DNA of 64,000 nucleotides from Peterkaempfera bronchialis (lineage in GTDB: Bacteria > Actinomycetota > Actinomycetes > Streptomycetales > Streptomycetaceae). The position numbers and the translations under genes are program-made. The stretch covers positions 496,001 through 560,000 of the forward strand of contig NZ_CP031264.1 in NCBI RefSeq assembly GCF_003258605.2, read 5' to 3'. The notes beneath the pieces were generated by a model. It did not search any database and was not told the origin of the DNA. It saw nothing but the letters and a program-made list of their open reading frames with translations. Below, one piece after another: positions 44,582 through 55,700 of this stretch. Position 1 is the first letter of the stretch; each line of letters opens with the position of its first letter.

Positions 44582-45856
44582 ATGAGGGCAGTCACCAGGT
44601 GTGCGTCCACCGCCCGGCTTCACCGCAATGCCCGCCGAACCGTACTGCTGCTGGCGACGACCCTGGCCGTGGCCGATTGCAGCAGCCAGCCGGGGCAGGA
44701 CGGCGGCTCCGCCCCGGCCTCGCGGATCGACGGGGGCGCCACGGCTGCGGCAAGCCCTTCGGGCGTCGGTGCCAAGGACCCCAGGGCGGCCACGACCAGC
44801 GCCGCGAGCTGCGTCGACCGGGTGTTCTCGGCCATGACCGTCCCGCAGCGGGTCGGGCAGTTGTTCATGGGCGGTGTCACGGTGCCCACGGCGAACCAGG
44901 CGAAGGTGCAGACGCTGCGCACGTACCACGTGGGGTCGGTGTTCCTGGTGGGCCGCAGCAAGGCCGGCACCGCATCGACCAAGACGCTGGTCAGCGGACT
45001 CCAGAGCAAGGCGGACCTGGTGTCGGGCAAGCGGGTCGGCCTGCTGGTCTCCACCGACCAGGAGGGCGGCCAGGTGCAGGCACTCAGCGGTCCCGGATTC
45101 TCCACCATGCCGAGCGGGCTGGTGCAGGGCGGATGGTCGACCTCCAAGCTGCGCAGTCAGGCGGCCACCTGGGCGAAGCAGCTGAAGTCGGCGGGCGTCA
45201 ACCTCAACCTCGCCCCGGTCACCGATGTGGTGCCGGCGAGCCTGGGCACCAGGAACCCGCCCATCGGGCGCTACGGCCGGGAGTACGGCCACACGGCGGA
45301 CGCGGTCGCGTCGCATGTCAATGCGTTCACCGCGGGGTTCACCCAGTCCGGGGTGCTGACCACGCTCAAGCACTTTCCGGGGCTGGGCCAGGTGCTGGCC
45401 AACACCGACACCACCGCGAACGTGGTGGACTCGGTGACGACGAGTACCGGAGCGAGCGTCAGCGCATTCCGCTCCGGCGTCAAGGCCGGGGCGCCGCTGG
45501 TGATGATCTCGCTGGCCACCTACACCAAGATCGACTCCAAGCACAAGGCCGTCTTCTCCTCGGCGGTCATCAACGGGCTGCTGCGCAAGAACCTCGGGTT
45601 CAAGGGCGTGGTGGTCTCGGACGACCTGGGCAACGCGGTCTCGGTGAAGTCCGTGGCCCCGGCGCAGCGCGCGCTCAACTTCCTGGCGGCCGGCGGCGAC
45701 CTGGTACTCACCGTCGAACCCGCGTACATCCCGGCCATGGTCACCGCCGTGCGGAGCCGGGTGGAGAGCAACGCCGCCTTCCGTACGCAGATGTACCAGA
45801 GCGTCCACCGCGTCCTGGCCGCCAAGCAGCGCGCGGGTCTGCTCTCCTGCGGATGA
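44582..45856 (+). CDS. Exported GH3-family beta-N-acetylhexosaminidase-like enzyme (probable lipoprotein)
   Basis: A 424-residue exported protein. The N-terminal signal (residues 1-32) ends in TLAVADC, a lipobox-like site with Cys33, although Asp before the Cys is unusual. A Ser/Ala-rich linker precedes a GH3 N-terminal TIM barrel with LVSTDQEGGQVQAL, LAPVTDV, LKHFPGLGQ and the nucleophile region VVVSDDLGNAV. The K-H-F-P-G-x-G signature is typical of NagZ-like beta-N-acetylglucosaminidases that act on peptidoglycan or chitin fragments. There is no C-terminal GH3 sandwich, as in NagZ. A strong ribosome site precedes the ATG. Confidence 0.9.
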   Translation: MRAVTRCASTARLHRNARRTVLLLATTLAVADCSSQPGQDGGSAPASRIDGGATAAASPSGVGAKDPRAATTSAASCVDRVFSAMTVPQRVGQLFMGGVTVPTANQAKVQTLRTYHVGSVFLVGRSKAGTASTKTLVSGLQSKADLVSGKRVGLLVSTDQEGGQVQALSGPGFSTMPSGLVQGGWSTSKLRSQAATWAKQLKSAGVNLNLAPVTDVVPASLGTRNPPIGRYGREYGHTADAVASHVNAFTAGFTQSGVLTTLKHFPGLGQVLANTDTTANVVDSVTTSTGASVSAFRSGVKAGAPLVMISLATYTKIDSKHKAVFSSAVINGLLRKNLGFKGVVVSDDLGNAVSVKSVAPAQRALNFLAAGGDLVLTVEPAYIPAMVTAVRSRVESNAAFRTQMYQSVHRVLAAKQRAGLLSCG

Positions 45857-45899
45857 CCGCTCGGCACGGGTTGTCCGTAAGCGGCGGCGCCGGAGTGGT

Positions 45900-46007
45900 C
45901 AGCGGAGCGCCTTCACCATCACACCGGTGCCAGTCCGCGAGCCGGGACTTGAAGGCGTGCGGCGCGTCGGCCAGCGCGGCGAGGCGGACCTCCCGTAGGC
46001 GCACCAT
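45900..46007 (-). pseudogene. GNAT acetyltransferase, N-terminal stump
   Basis: From the ATG at 46007 the minus strand reads MVRLREVRLAALADAPHAFK, then SRLADWH. This is the usual first helix of actinomycete GNAT acetyltransferases. The acetyl-CoA-binding part is absent. Downstream bases belong to the GH3 gene end on the other strand. Confidence 0.5.
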
Positions 46008-46041
46008 GGCGACGAGTCTGCCGCGACGCCACACCGGACGG

Positions 46042-46920
46042 CTACCGGGCCAGGAGGGCGCGCAGGGCCTTGACGACGTCGGCGGGGGCTTCCTCGGCCA
46101 TGAAGTGGCCGCAGGAGACGGTGGTGTGTTGCAGGTCGGGGGCCCATGCCTGCCACCGGGCGGCGGCGTCGAAGCCGAGGGCCGCGCCCCAGTCCTGCTG
46201 GAGGACGGTCACCGGCATGCGCAGGCGGTTTCCGGCCCGGCGGTCGGCCTGGTCGTGGGCGACGTCGGCGACGGCGGAGGCCCGGTAGTCGGCGACGATG
46301 GAGTCGACGGCTCCTCGGGATGCCTTGAGGTAGGCGGCCCGGATGTCGGCGGGGATCGCCTCCGGATTCCGGGCCCAGATGTCCAGGAAGTGGCCGAAGA
46401 AGGCGTCTGCGCCGGCGTTGATCAGCTGCTCGGGCAGGCCGGGCGGCTGGGCCATCAGGTAGAGGTGGAAGCCGACGGCGGCGGAGGTGCCGTGCATCAC
46501 GTCCCACATGTCCAGCGTCGGCAGGACGTCCAGCGAGGCGAGGTGGGTGATGGTGCCGGGGTGGTCCAGCCCGGCGCGGATGGCGACCAGGGCGCCCCGG
46601 TCGTGCCCGGCCAGGGCGAAGCGCTGATGGCCGAAGGCGCGCGCGAGGGCGACGACGTCGGCGGCCATGGTGCGCTTGGAGTAGGTCTGCCCGTCGGTGT
46701 CGGCCGGTTTGTCGCTGTCACCGTAGCCGCGCAGGTCAGGGCAGATGACGGTGTGGTCGGAGGCCAGGTCGGCCGCGACGTGCCGCCACATCAGATGGGT
46801 CTGCGGGAATCCGTGCAGCAGCACGATGGGGCTGCCCGAGCCTCCCACGGCGGTGTTGAGTGACACGCCTGCGGCGACGGTGACGCGCTGGTAGTCGAAT
46901 CCGGTGATCCTGGGTTCCAC
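46042..46920 (-). CDS. Alpha/beta hydrolase, haloacetate dehalogenase-like
   Basis: A 292-residue alpha/beta hydrolase. LHGFPQTHLMWRHVAADLAS, DLRGYGDSDKP and the nucleophile elbow AGHDRGALVAIR, with Asp as nucleophile, match fluoroacetate/haloacetate dehalogenases and the related epoxide hydrolases. The acid and His are at the C-terminal end (VVSCGHFMAEEAP). The HDRG motif favours the haloacetate dehalogenase branch, but many such proteins have other substrates. It is a single gene with a clear start, 35 bases from the GNAT stump. Confidence 0.88.
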   Translation of the reverse strand: MEPRITGFDYQRVTVAAGVSLNTAVGGSGSPIVLLHGFPQTHLMWRHVAADLASDHTVICPDLRGYGDSDKPADTDGQTYSKRTMAADVVALARAFGHQRFALAGHDRGALVAIRAGLDHPGTITHLASLDVLPTLDMWDVMHGTSAAVGFHLYLMAQPPGLPEQLINAGADAFFGHFLDIWARNPEAIPADIRAAYLKASRGAVDSIVADYRASAVADVAHDQADRRAGNRLRMPVTVLQQDWGAALGFDAAARWQAWAPDLQHTTVSCGHFMAEEAPADVVKALRALLAR

Positions 46921-47117
46921 GACGGGCCCCTTTCCTCAAGTCGGCACTCGGGTGCCGGTCGTGGGACCAGCGTCCCCATCGGCGCTGAGCATCCGGTCAG
47001 CAGCGACTGAGCGTTGCCTGCACAACGCTGCTGACCAGGGCGTACATCAGGCGGCCGGTACATTGGGGGGCATGACCGGCAAGGCGACGGCACCAGCGGT
47101 GACCGGCCCGGTTCCCC

Positions 47118-49271
47118 ATGCACCGGGCCGCCGCCGCCCACCTGGCCGCGACAGCGGCCCGAGGGCCGGTGCTGCTGGTCTTCGACGACCTGCACCGGGC
47201 GGCGGAGGAGACCCTGGACCTGCTGACCGCCCTGGTCTCGGACTCCGTGGCCGGGCCGGTGCTGCTGGTCGGGACCTACCGGGCCACCGAGGTCTCCCCC
47301 GGTCTGACCGCCGCGCTCGCCCGGTTCGCCGGTGCGGAGCCGACCCGGGTGTATGTGGGCGGCCTGCCCGAGGCCGCCACGGGTGAACTCGTACGGGCCG
47401 TCCTCCAGCGGGCCGTGGACCCACGGACCGCCCAGGTCATCCACCGGCGCAGCGGCGGCAACCCGTTCTTCGTCCGGGAGCTGGCGCGGTTGGTCGGCAC
47501 CGAGGGGAACGCGGCGCTCGGGGCCGTCCCTGCGGGCGTACGGGATGTCATCCGCCACCGGCTGGCGCGGCTGCCGCAGCCGGCGCGGGCGGTGCTGCGG
47601 CAGGCCGCCGTGCTCGGCCGCGAGATCGACGTGGAGGTGCTGACCGCCGTGGTGGGCGACGCGGACGGGGTGGTCGACGCCCTGGAGGCGGCGCTGGCCG
47701 CGGGCTTCCTGGTCGAGCAGCAACCGGGTCGGCTGGGGTTCTCCCACGCCCTGGTGCGCGACACGCTGTACGACGACATCTCCCGGCCACGCCGAGCGCG
47801 CTGGCACGCCGCCGTCGCCGAGGCGATCGAGCAGTTGGATCCCGGTGACGTCGGCTCGCTCGCCCACCACTTCGGCCGTGCCGAGAGCCGGGCCACAGCT
47901 GTCCGGGCGGCCCGCTACGCCCGTGCGGCGGCCCTGCTGGCCGAGCGAGGATTCGCCCCGCATGAGGCGGCGCGGCTCTGGTCCGAGGCCGTCGCCGCCC
48001 ACGACCGGGCCGGAGGGGGCGAGCTGCGCGGTCGGCTGGAGGCGGTCATGGGCCTGGTCCGGGCAGAGGCCGTGACCGGCCGCCTGGAGAGCGCCCGGAA
48101 GCACCGTGCGGAGGCGGTCGCCACCGCCGAGGAGCTCGGCGACCCGCAGCTGACCGCCGAGGTGATCAGTGCCTTCGATGTCCCCGCGAGCTGGACCGCC
48201 AACGACGACGAGGGCCTTTCCCGGCGGATCGTCGCGGCCACCGAACGGACCCTGGCCGCCCTGCCCGAGGAGCAGGCGGTGCACCGCAGCCGCCTGCTGA
48301 GCACCCTCGCCCTGGAACTGCGGGGCGACCCCGGCGACCGTGGAGAGCGGGCGGCGCGGGAGGCGGAGGCCATCGCCCGCCGACTGGCAGACCCGGCGCT
48401 GCTGGCCTTCGCCCTCAACGGCCGCTTTATGCAGTCCTTCGCACGGGCCGGAACGGCCCCGCAGCGGGCCCGGATCGGCGCCGAGCTGGTCGAGCTGGCC
48501 GCCCGGCACCAGCTGGTGACCTTTGAGGTCCTCGGGCACCTCATCCTGATCCAGGCCCATTCCGCACGTGCCGACTTCGCCACGGCCGACGCGCATGCCG
48601 CAGCCACGGACCGGCTCGCCGAGCGGTACGACATCCCGCTCGCGGGCGTGTTCACCCGGTGGTACGCGGCCCTGCGGCTGACCGTTGCCGGCCGCTCCGC
48701 CGAGGCGGAGGCGGCCTACCGCGCCGCCAGTACCTTGCTCGCGGGCAGCGGCATGCCGGGCATGGAGCAGGGCCTGCTCCCGCTGGCCCTGCTCTGCCTG
48801 CGCATCCAGCGCGGCGGGCGACCGGAGGCGGACGAGCAGCCGGACCGGGGCCCGTACGAGCCCTGGGCCCGCCCGCTGGTCCTGCTCGCCGCAGGGCGCC
48901 GCGACGAAGCCGAAGCCGCCGTGAGCGCCGTTCCCGAGTCGCCCCGCGACCTGCTCTACGAAGCCCGTACCTGCCTCACCGCGCTGGCCGCCGTCGGCCT
49001 CGGCGACCGGCCGGGGATGGAGCGCGCCTATGCCCGACTGCGACCAGCCGCCGGGGAACTGGCCGGAGCGGGCAGCGGCCTGCTCACGCTCGGCCCTGTG
49101 GCCCTCCACCTGGGCGATCTCGCCGCCGCTCTCGGAAAGTACGGCAGCGCCGCAGGCCACTACCGGCAGGCGCTGACGATCGCCGGGAAGGCCGCTGCGC
49201 CGCACTGGACGGCCGCCGCCTGCGATGCCCTGGACCGGCTGGGCAGCGGACAGCCGGGCGGCGGTGCGTGA
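47118..49271 (+). pseudogene. STAND/AAA-type regulator, N-terminally truncated
   Basis: A 717-codon frame encodes the back part of an AfsR- or LuxR-related STAND ATPase. It begins just before the Walker B segment LLVFDDLHRA and continues with RRSGGNPFFVRELAR (sensor region), a winged-helix-like SHALVRDTLYDDI and TPR-like helices to the end (YRQALTIAGKAAAPHW). The P-loop and any DNA-binding domain are missing and cannot be found upstream, and there is no C-terminal LuxR helix-turn-helix. It is therefore most likely a truncated gene, although the reading frame itself is long and clean. Confidence 0.7.
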
Positions 49272-49328
49272 CCGGCTCGACTCCGGGCAGACGGGGGCTG
49301 GTACCGGGGAGGGACGGTCACGAGATAC

Positions 49329-49340
49329 CTTGATATCAAG
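49329..49340 (+). promoter_or_regulatory. CTTGATATCAAG palindrome before icd
   Basis: A perfect 12-bp dyad lies 28-39 bases upstream of the icd start codon, in the expected promoter or leader position. It would suit a dimeric repressor. The regulator is not known from this window. Confidence 0.5.
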
Positions 49341-49355
49341 ACGTTGTAGACGTGA

Positions 49356-51587
<2,232 letters not shown>

Positions 51588-51603
51588 ACCACGGAGTGAA
51601 GTG

Positions 51604-51648
51604 AGCGGAGAGGTCCCCGGGCCGGGTTGGCCCGGGGACCTCTCCGCT
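51604..51648. terminator. 20-bp perfect hairpin between icd and reductase genes (bidirectional terminator)
   Basis: The arms 51604-51623 and 51629-51648 form a perfect 20-base-pair stem (core GAGAGGTCCCCGGGCC) with a five-base loop GGGTT. It lies between two convergent genes, 16 bases past icd and 4 bases before the end of the reductase gene, so it can serve both. Confidence 0.88.
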
Positions 51649-51652
51649 GAAC

Positions 51653-52594
51653 TCACAGGTCGAGAAGGAGGCGTTCGCCCCGGCAGCGGGAGACGCAGAT
51701 CAGCATGGTGCGGCCGGCGGCGTGTTCACCGGGGGTGAGCAGGTCGTCCCGGTGGTCGGGGACGCCGTCGAGCACGGTGGTCTCACAGGTGCCGCAGATC
51801 CCGGCCTCGCAGGAGGAGGGGGCGTCCACCCCGGCGTCGCGGATGGCGTCCAGGACGCTGGTGCCGACGGGCACGGTGACGCTCCGTCCGCTGCGCGCCA
51901 GCCGGACCTCGAAGGGCCGGTCGCCGTCGTCCGGGGCGGGGGCGGGCGCGGTGAAGCGCTCGGTGTGGACCGGGCCGGGGTGCAGGGCGCGGACGGCGTC
52001 CAGCAGGCCGCCGGGTCCGCAGGCGTACACCGTGGCGCCGGACCGGCCGGCCAGGAAGGCGGCCAGGTCGGGGCGGCCCGCCTCGTCCTCGGGGACGACG
52101 GTGACCTGGCGCGGGGGGAGTTCGCCGAGGAAGGCCATCGTGGCGCGGGTGCGACCGCCGTAGAGCATCCGCCAGGGCCTGCCGAGGGCGGTCAGCCGGT
52201 GGGCCATCGGCAGCAGCGGGGTGATCCCGATGCCGCCCGCCACCAGCAGGTACTCCTCGGCGTCGACCAGCGGGAAGTGATTGCGCGGGGCGGAGACCGC
52301 GAGGGTGTGGCCGGGGCGGACCGTGTCATGGACGCGGGCCGAGCCGCCGCGCCCCTCGGGCACCCGCAGCACCGCGATCCGGTAGTGGGTGCGGTCGTCG
52401 GGGTCGGAGCAGAGGGAGTACTGCCGGACCAGGTTGGGGCCCAGGTGCAGGTCCACATGGGCACCCGGGGTCCAGGGCGGCAGGGCGGCGCCGTCGGGGT
52501 CGGCCAGGGTGAGGGCGAGCACGCCGTCGGCTGCGGGCGCGGTGTGCGCCACCCGCAGCGGGCGGGTGCCATCGGGGTGGTTCATCGCGGTCAT
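51653..52594 (-). CDS. Rieske oxygenase reductase (FMN/NAD/2Fe-2S, VanB-like)
   Basis: A 313-residue class IA-type reductase. Domain order: flavin-binding barrel (LVRQYSLCSDPDD), NAD-binding domain (LVAGGIGITPLLPM, VYACGPGGLLDAVR) and C-terminal plant-type 2Fe-2S ferredoxin (CEAGICGTCETTVLDG with a distal Cys in LICVSRC). It passes electrons from NAD(P)H to the Rieske oxygenase encoded directly upstream. The ATG at 52594 overlaps the oxygenase stop by four bases. The order FMN-NAD-2Fe2S matches VanB, CntB and phthalate dioxygenase reductase. Confidence 0.93.
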   Translation of the reverse strand: MTAMNHPDGTRPLRVAHTAPAADGVLALTLADPDGAALPPWTPGAHVDLHLGPNLVRQYSLCSDPDDRTHYRIAVLRVPEGRGGSARVHDTVRPGHTLAVSAPRNHFPLVDAEEYLLVAGGIGITPLLPMAHRLTALGRPWRMLYGGRTRATMAFLGELPPRQVTVVPEDEAGRPDLAAFLAGRSGATVYACGPGGLLDAVRALHPGPVHTERFTAPAPAPDDGDRPFEVRLARSGRSVTVPVGTSVLDAIRDAGVDAPSSCEAGICGTCETTVLDGVPDHRDDLLTPGEHAAGRTMLICVSRCRGERLLLDL

Positions 52595-53628
52595 GTCCGG
52601 GCGGGGCCGCCCTCGCCGGACAGCAGGCGCTCGGTACGGTTCATCAGTTCGCCGAACGCCCGCCGGTAGTTGAGGGTGAAGAGGTCGGCGGGCACCGAGA
52701 ACTCGGGCACCTCCGCATCCCAGGGCACCTCGCGGGGCTGGAGGTTCGCCACCACCGGCATGTCCTCCAGGTAGACCATCTCCTCGACCCGCAGGCACTC
52801 CTCCAGGGAGTCGCCACGGAAGTCGCGGTCGTTGGCCACCCCCCAGAAGATCTTCACCTGCTCATAGGAGACGGGCGAGGGGAAGCCGGCGACCACCCGC
52901 AGCCCCGCGTTTGCGTACCGGTAGCTGATGCTGGCGAAGCCGGGCGCGATGCAGTGGTACGCCATCAGGCAGTCGCCCTGGGCCGCCCAGTCGCCGGAGC
53001 CGGCGTCGAGCATGCGCTCCATCCGGACGTCGATGCCGTCCCGGCTCACCTCCAGGGGCTCGACGACCTCGGGGGTGGGGCCCATCGAGACCTGGTGGAC
53101 AAAGGGGAAGTGGGCCACGTCGCGGAAGTTCTCGATCGCGGCGGCGACCCCGGTCGGGGAGTCCAGCGGGTCGGCGGCCAGCCACACCAGGTCGTGGCCG
53201 TGCCATTCGGCGGGGTCGTACAGCTCGGTGACCGGCTCCTCCAGCACCGTCCACACATGCCCGAAGCGCTCCACCGCCGGGTATGCGCGGATGGCGGCCT
53301 TGGGTGGGATGCGGCTCGGGTCGGCCAGCGACGGCACATGGGTGCAGCCGCCGTCGGCGCCGTCGAACCGCCAGCCGTGGTACGGGCAGCCGATCGAGCC
53401 GCCGTGCACAATGCCCAGCGACAGGTCGGCGCCACGGTGCGGGCAGCGGCGCGCGGTCACCCTGGCGGCACCGGAGCCGTCGCGGAAGACCACGAGCTGC
53501 TCGCCGAGCAGCACGGCCGGCTGCGGGGTGGCCAGGTCGACAGACCGGGCCACCGGGAACCAGGAGTGGCGCATGGCGCGCTCGGCCTGGTCTCGTCTGG
53601 TCAGGGGGGCGGTGGTGGGGGTGGACAT
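52591..53628 (-). CDS. Rieske non-haem iron oxygenase, catalytic subunit (VanA-like)
   Basis: A 345-residue ring-hydroxylating/demethylating oxygenase subunit. The Rieske 2Fe-2S site is CPHRG (Cys62, His64) and CPYHGW (Cys81, His84). The mononuclear iron site is NFRDVAHFPFVH (Asp170, His173, His178). Size and the partner reductase resemble vanillate O-demethylase or carnitine-type monooxygenases, but the substrate is unknown. The ATG at 53628 has GAGG ten bases upstream; an in-frame ATG seven codons earlier is possible. It is the third gene of a VOC-SDR-Rieske-reductase operon. Confidence 0.93.
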   Translation of the reverse strand: MSTPTTAPLTRRDQAERAMRHSWFPVARSVDLATPQPAVLLGEQLVVFRDGSGAARVTARRCPHRGADLSLGIVHGGSIGCPYHGWRFDGADGGCTHVPSLADPSRIPPKAAIRAYPAVERFGHVWTVLEEPVTELYDPAEWHGHDLVWLAADPLDSPTGVAAAIENFRDVAHFPFVHQVSMGPTPEVVEPLEVSRDGIDVRMERMLDAGSGDWAAQGDCLMAYHCIAPGFASISYRYANAGLRVVAGFPSPVSYEQVKIFWGVANDRDFRGDSLEECLRVEEMVYLEDMPVVANLQPREVPWDAEVPEFSVPADLFTLNYRRAFGELMNRTERLLSGEGGPART

Positions 53629-53696
53629 GGCGGGCGGTCCTCGCTTCATGGTGAGGGGCGGCTGCGGGCCTGGGCGCGGGCCGGTCGGGGACCGGC

Positions 53697-54509
53697 TCAG
53701 ATGCCGACCAGCAGGGCGCCGCCGTTGACGGGGATGGTCTGGCCGGTGACGAAGGCGCCGGTGTCGGCGGCCAGGAACGCGACCACCTCGGCGATCTCCC
53801 ACGGCTGGCCCAGTCGGCCGACCGGTACGGCGGCGACCTCGGCCTCGTGGTTCTCCGGCGGGACCATGCGGGTGGCCACGGCGCCGGGCGCGACCGCGTT
53901 GACCGTGATCCGCTCCGCCGCGAACTCCTTGGCCAGGGTCTTCATCAGGCCCAACTGCGCCGCCTTGGACACCATGTAGCCGTAGCTGTGGCCGTCGGGG
54001 ACCTGGCCCCACTGCGAGGAGACGAAGACCACGCGGGCGGCCGGGCTTCGCCGCAGATGCGGCAGTGCGGCGCGGGTCAGGTAGAGCGGCGCGCGGACGT
54101 TGACGGCGAGCAGCCGGTCGAAGTCCTCGTCGTCGGTGTCGGCGAGGCCGGTCATGGCGAACATCAGCCCGGCGTTGTGAACCAGGACGTCAAGTCCGCC
54201 GAAGTCGGCGGCGACCGCCTCGATCAGGGACTCGGCGGCGGTGCGGCTGGTGATGTCGGCGGTGAAGACGGCCGCCCGGCCGCCGGCGGCGGCGACCTCG
54301 GCGGCGGTGGCCGCCAGTTCTGCCTGGTCCAGGTCGGCCAGTGCGACCCGGGCGCCGCGCGCGGCCAGCGCCAGGGCGTGGGCGCGGCCCATGCCCCGGG
54401 CGGCGCCGGTGATCAGGGCCGTCCGGCCGGTCAGGTCATGGGCGCCGCCAGGGGCGTGCGCGCCGGGGGTCTGCACGGGGGCGGGGGTGTTGACGGCTGG
54501 GCTGTTCAC
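53697..54509 (-). CDS. Short-chain dehydrogenase/reductase
   Basis: A 270-residue classical SDR. The cofactor motif is TGAARGMGRAHA, followed by HNAG (VLVHNAGLM) and the catalytic Ser...YxxxK in VFVSSQWGQ...SYGYMVSKAAQLG. The glycine/aspartate pattern (VALADLD) suggests NAD(H). It is likely to oxidise an alcohol produced in the Rieske pathway or to act before it. The GTG start overlaps the stop of the VOC gene by four bases (GTGA), so translation is coupled. Confidence 0.92.
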   Translation of the reverse strand: MNSPAVNTPAPVQTPGAHAPGGAHDLTGRTALITGAARGMGRAHALALAARGARVALADLDQAELAATAAEVAAAGGRAAVFTADITSRTAAESLIEAVAADFGGLDVLVHNAGLMFAMTGLADTDDEDFDRLLAVNVRAPLYLTRAALPHLRRSPAARVVFVSSQWGQVPDGHSYGYMVSKAAQLGLMKTLAKEFAAERITVNAVAPGAVATRMVPPENHEAEVAAVPVGRLGQPWEIAEVVAFLAADTGAFVTGQTIPVNGGALLVGI

Positions 54510-54928
54510 GCGGCGGCGCCCTGGTGCGGCTCGGTGATGTAGAGCATGTTGCCGTCGGGGTCGTAGAACGGGCGGTAGCGGTACCAGACGCCGCTGGGGT
54601 GCTTCCAGACGATCTGCTCCCGGGTGACCCACTCGACCCTGCCGTCCAGTGCGGCGACGGCCTCGTCCAGGTCGTCCACCTCGAAGGCGAAGGAGTCCAG
54701 GCCGGGCGGGTTCTCCGGGTTGACCTCGGTGCGGCGCGGGGCGTGCTCGCCGACCTCGGACTTGAAGACGTACAGGGTGAGGTTGCCGAAGTCGATCGCC
54801 GCCCACTCCTCCTCCGCCGCATAGGGCAGCAGAAACGGCAGGCCCAGGGTGCCGTGGTAGAAGTCGACCAGCCGGGGCACGTCATGGGTGAGGATGTCCA
54901 TATTGTCGATGCGCTTCAGTCGCAGCAC
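54506..54928 (-). CDS. VOC (glyoxalase/extradiol-type) family protein
   Basis: A 140-residue vicinal-oxygen-chelate protein with two beta-alpha-beta-beta-beta modules: LTHDVPRLVDFYHGTLGLPF with an N-terminal metal His, FAFEVDDLDEAVAAL, and the C-terminal metal Glu in DPDGNMLYITEP. It may be a dioxygenase, isomerase or lyase, and cannot be told further. The GTG at 54928 (protein begins with VLRLKRID) is chosen because AAGGAG lies seven bases upstream. It is the first gene of the Rieske operon, divergent from the Lrp/AsnC gene. Confidence 0.85.
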   Translation of the reverse strand: MLRLKRIDNMDILTHDVPRLVDFYHGTLGLPFLLPYAAEEEWAAIDFGNLTLYVFKSEVGEHAPRRTEVNPENPPGLDSFAFEVDDLDEAVAALDGRVEWVTREQIVWKHPSGVWYRYRPFYDPDGNMLYITEPHQGAAA

Positions 54929-54950
54929 GGGGTGACTCCTTGCACGGGGG

Positions 54951-55081
54951 CTTCGCAATGCGCAGTGAAGAGGAGATCTGACTGCGCATCGCCGCATGCG
55001 ACTCAACATACGGTGCGCGATAAATCATTTCAAGAGCTTGGCACGCATGTAACGCGAACCCATCCGACACCGGGCTGCGCA
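54951..55081. promoter_or_regulatory. TGCGCA-motif region between the VOC operon and the Lrp gene
   Basis: The divergent promoter region contains three TGCGCA palindromes (54959-54964, 54983-54988, 55076-55081) and further near copies. Multiple spaced dyads are usual for Lrp/AsnC regulators, and the same hexamer recurs in the promoter region of the nearby APC permease gene. It is a candidate binding region for the adjacent regulator. Confidence 0.45.
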
Positions 55082-55156
55082 TTACCCACCCGGAGCCGTC
55101 CAGCGACTACGCGATGCGTGGCCACGGCGGGTCGCGGCAGCCCTAGGATCGGTTCC

Positions 55157-55627
55157 ATGACCGAACTGGACGACCTGGACCACGCGATCATCACCGCACT
55201 CGAACAGGACGGACGCCGCGCCTTCCGCGAGATCGCCCGCTCGCTGAGCGTCTCCGAGGGCACCGTGCGCGCCCGCTTCCGCCGCCTGGAGGAGGCCGGC
55301 GTACTCAAGATCGCCGCCTTCGCCGACCCCGGACGCTTCCGCGCCGGGCGGCTGGCGCTGCTCTTCCTGCGGGTCGCCCCGGAACACCATGACGCCGTCG
55401 TCGCCGCCCTGTGCTCCCACTCCGAGGTCAGCTACGTCTCGACCATGCTGGGCCGCGCCGATGTCTTCGCCCAGGTCCTGGTCGCCGACGACAATGAGCT
55501 GTGGGCCTTTCTGCAACGCCAGGTCCGGCCACTGGAAGGCGTCCTGGACACCGAGGCCGTCCTGGAGGTCGCGGTGCACAAGCTCTGGTTCGACGGCCGC
55601 ACCCCCGTGCCGCCGACGCTGGGATGA
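55157..55627 (+). CDS. Lrp/AsnC-family transcriptional regulator
   Basis: A 156-residue regulator. The helix-turn-helix domain (LDDLDHAIITALEQDGRRAF, REIARSLSVSEGTVRARF) is followed by a RAM/ligand-binding domain (VSTMLGRADVFAQVLVADDN). It lies between the divergent Rieske operon and the convergent APC permease gene, so an amino acid or amine-derived compound is the likely effector and both loci likely targets. This assignment is from context. The ATG at 55157 has AGGAT-like bases upstream. Confidence 0.92.
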   Translation: MTELDDLDHAIITALEQDGRRAFREIARSLSVSEGTVRARFRRLEEAGVLKIAAFADPGRFRAGRLALLFLRVAPEHHDAVVAALCSHSEVSYVSTMLGRADVFAQVLVADDNELWAFLQRQVRPLEGVLDTEAVLEVAVHKLWFDGRTPVPPTLG

Positions 55628-55653
55628 CCAGCCCGATCCCCCGCAGCACACCG

Positions 55654-55693
55654 CCCGGCGCCGTGCGGGAGACTGCTCCCGCACGGCGCCGGG
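55654..55693. terminator. 18-bp perfect hairpin between lrp-type and permease genes
   Basis: The arms 55654-55671 and 55676-55693 pair over 18 bases (core GCCGTGCGGGAG) with loop ACTG. It lies between two convergent genes and should act as a bidirectional terminator. Confidence 0.85.
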
Positions 55694-55700
55694 CACGCAC

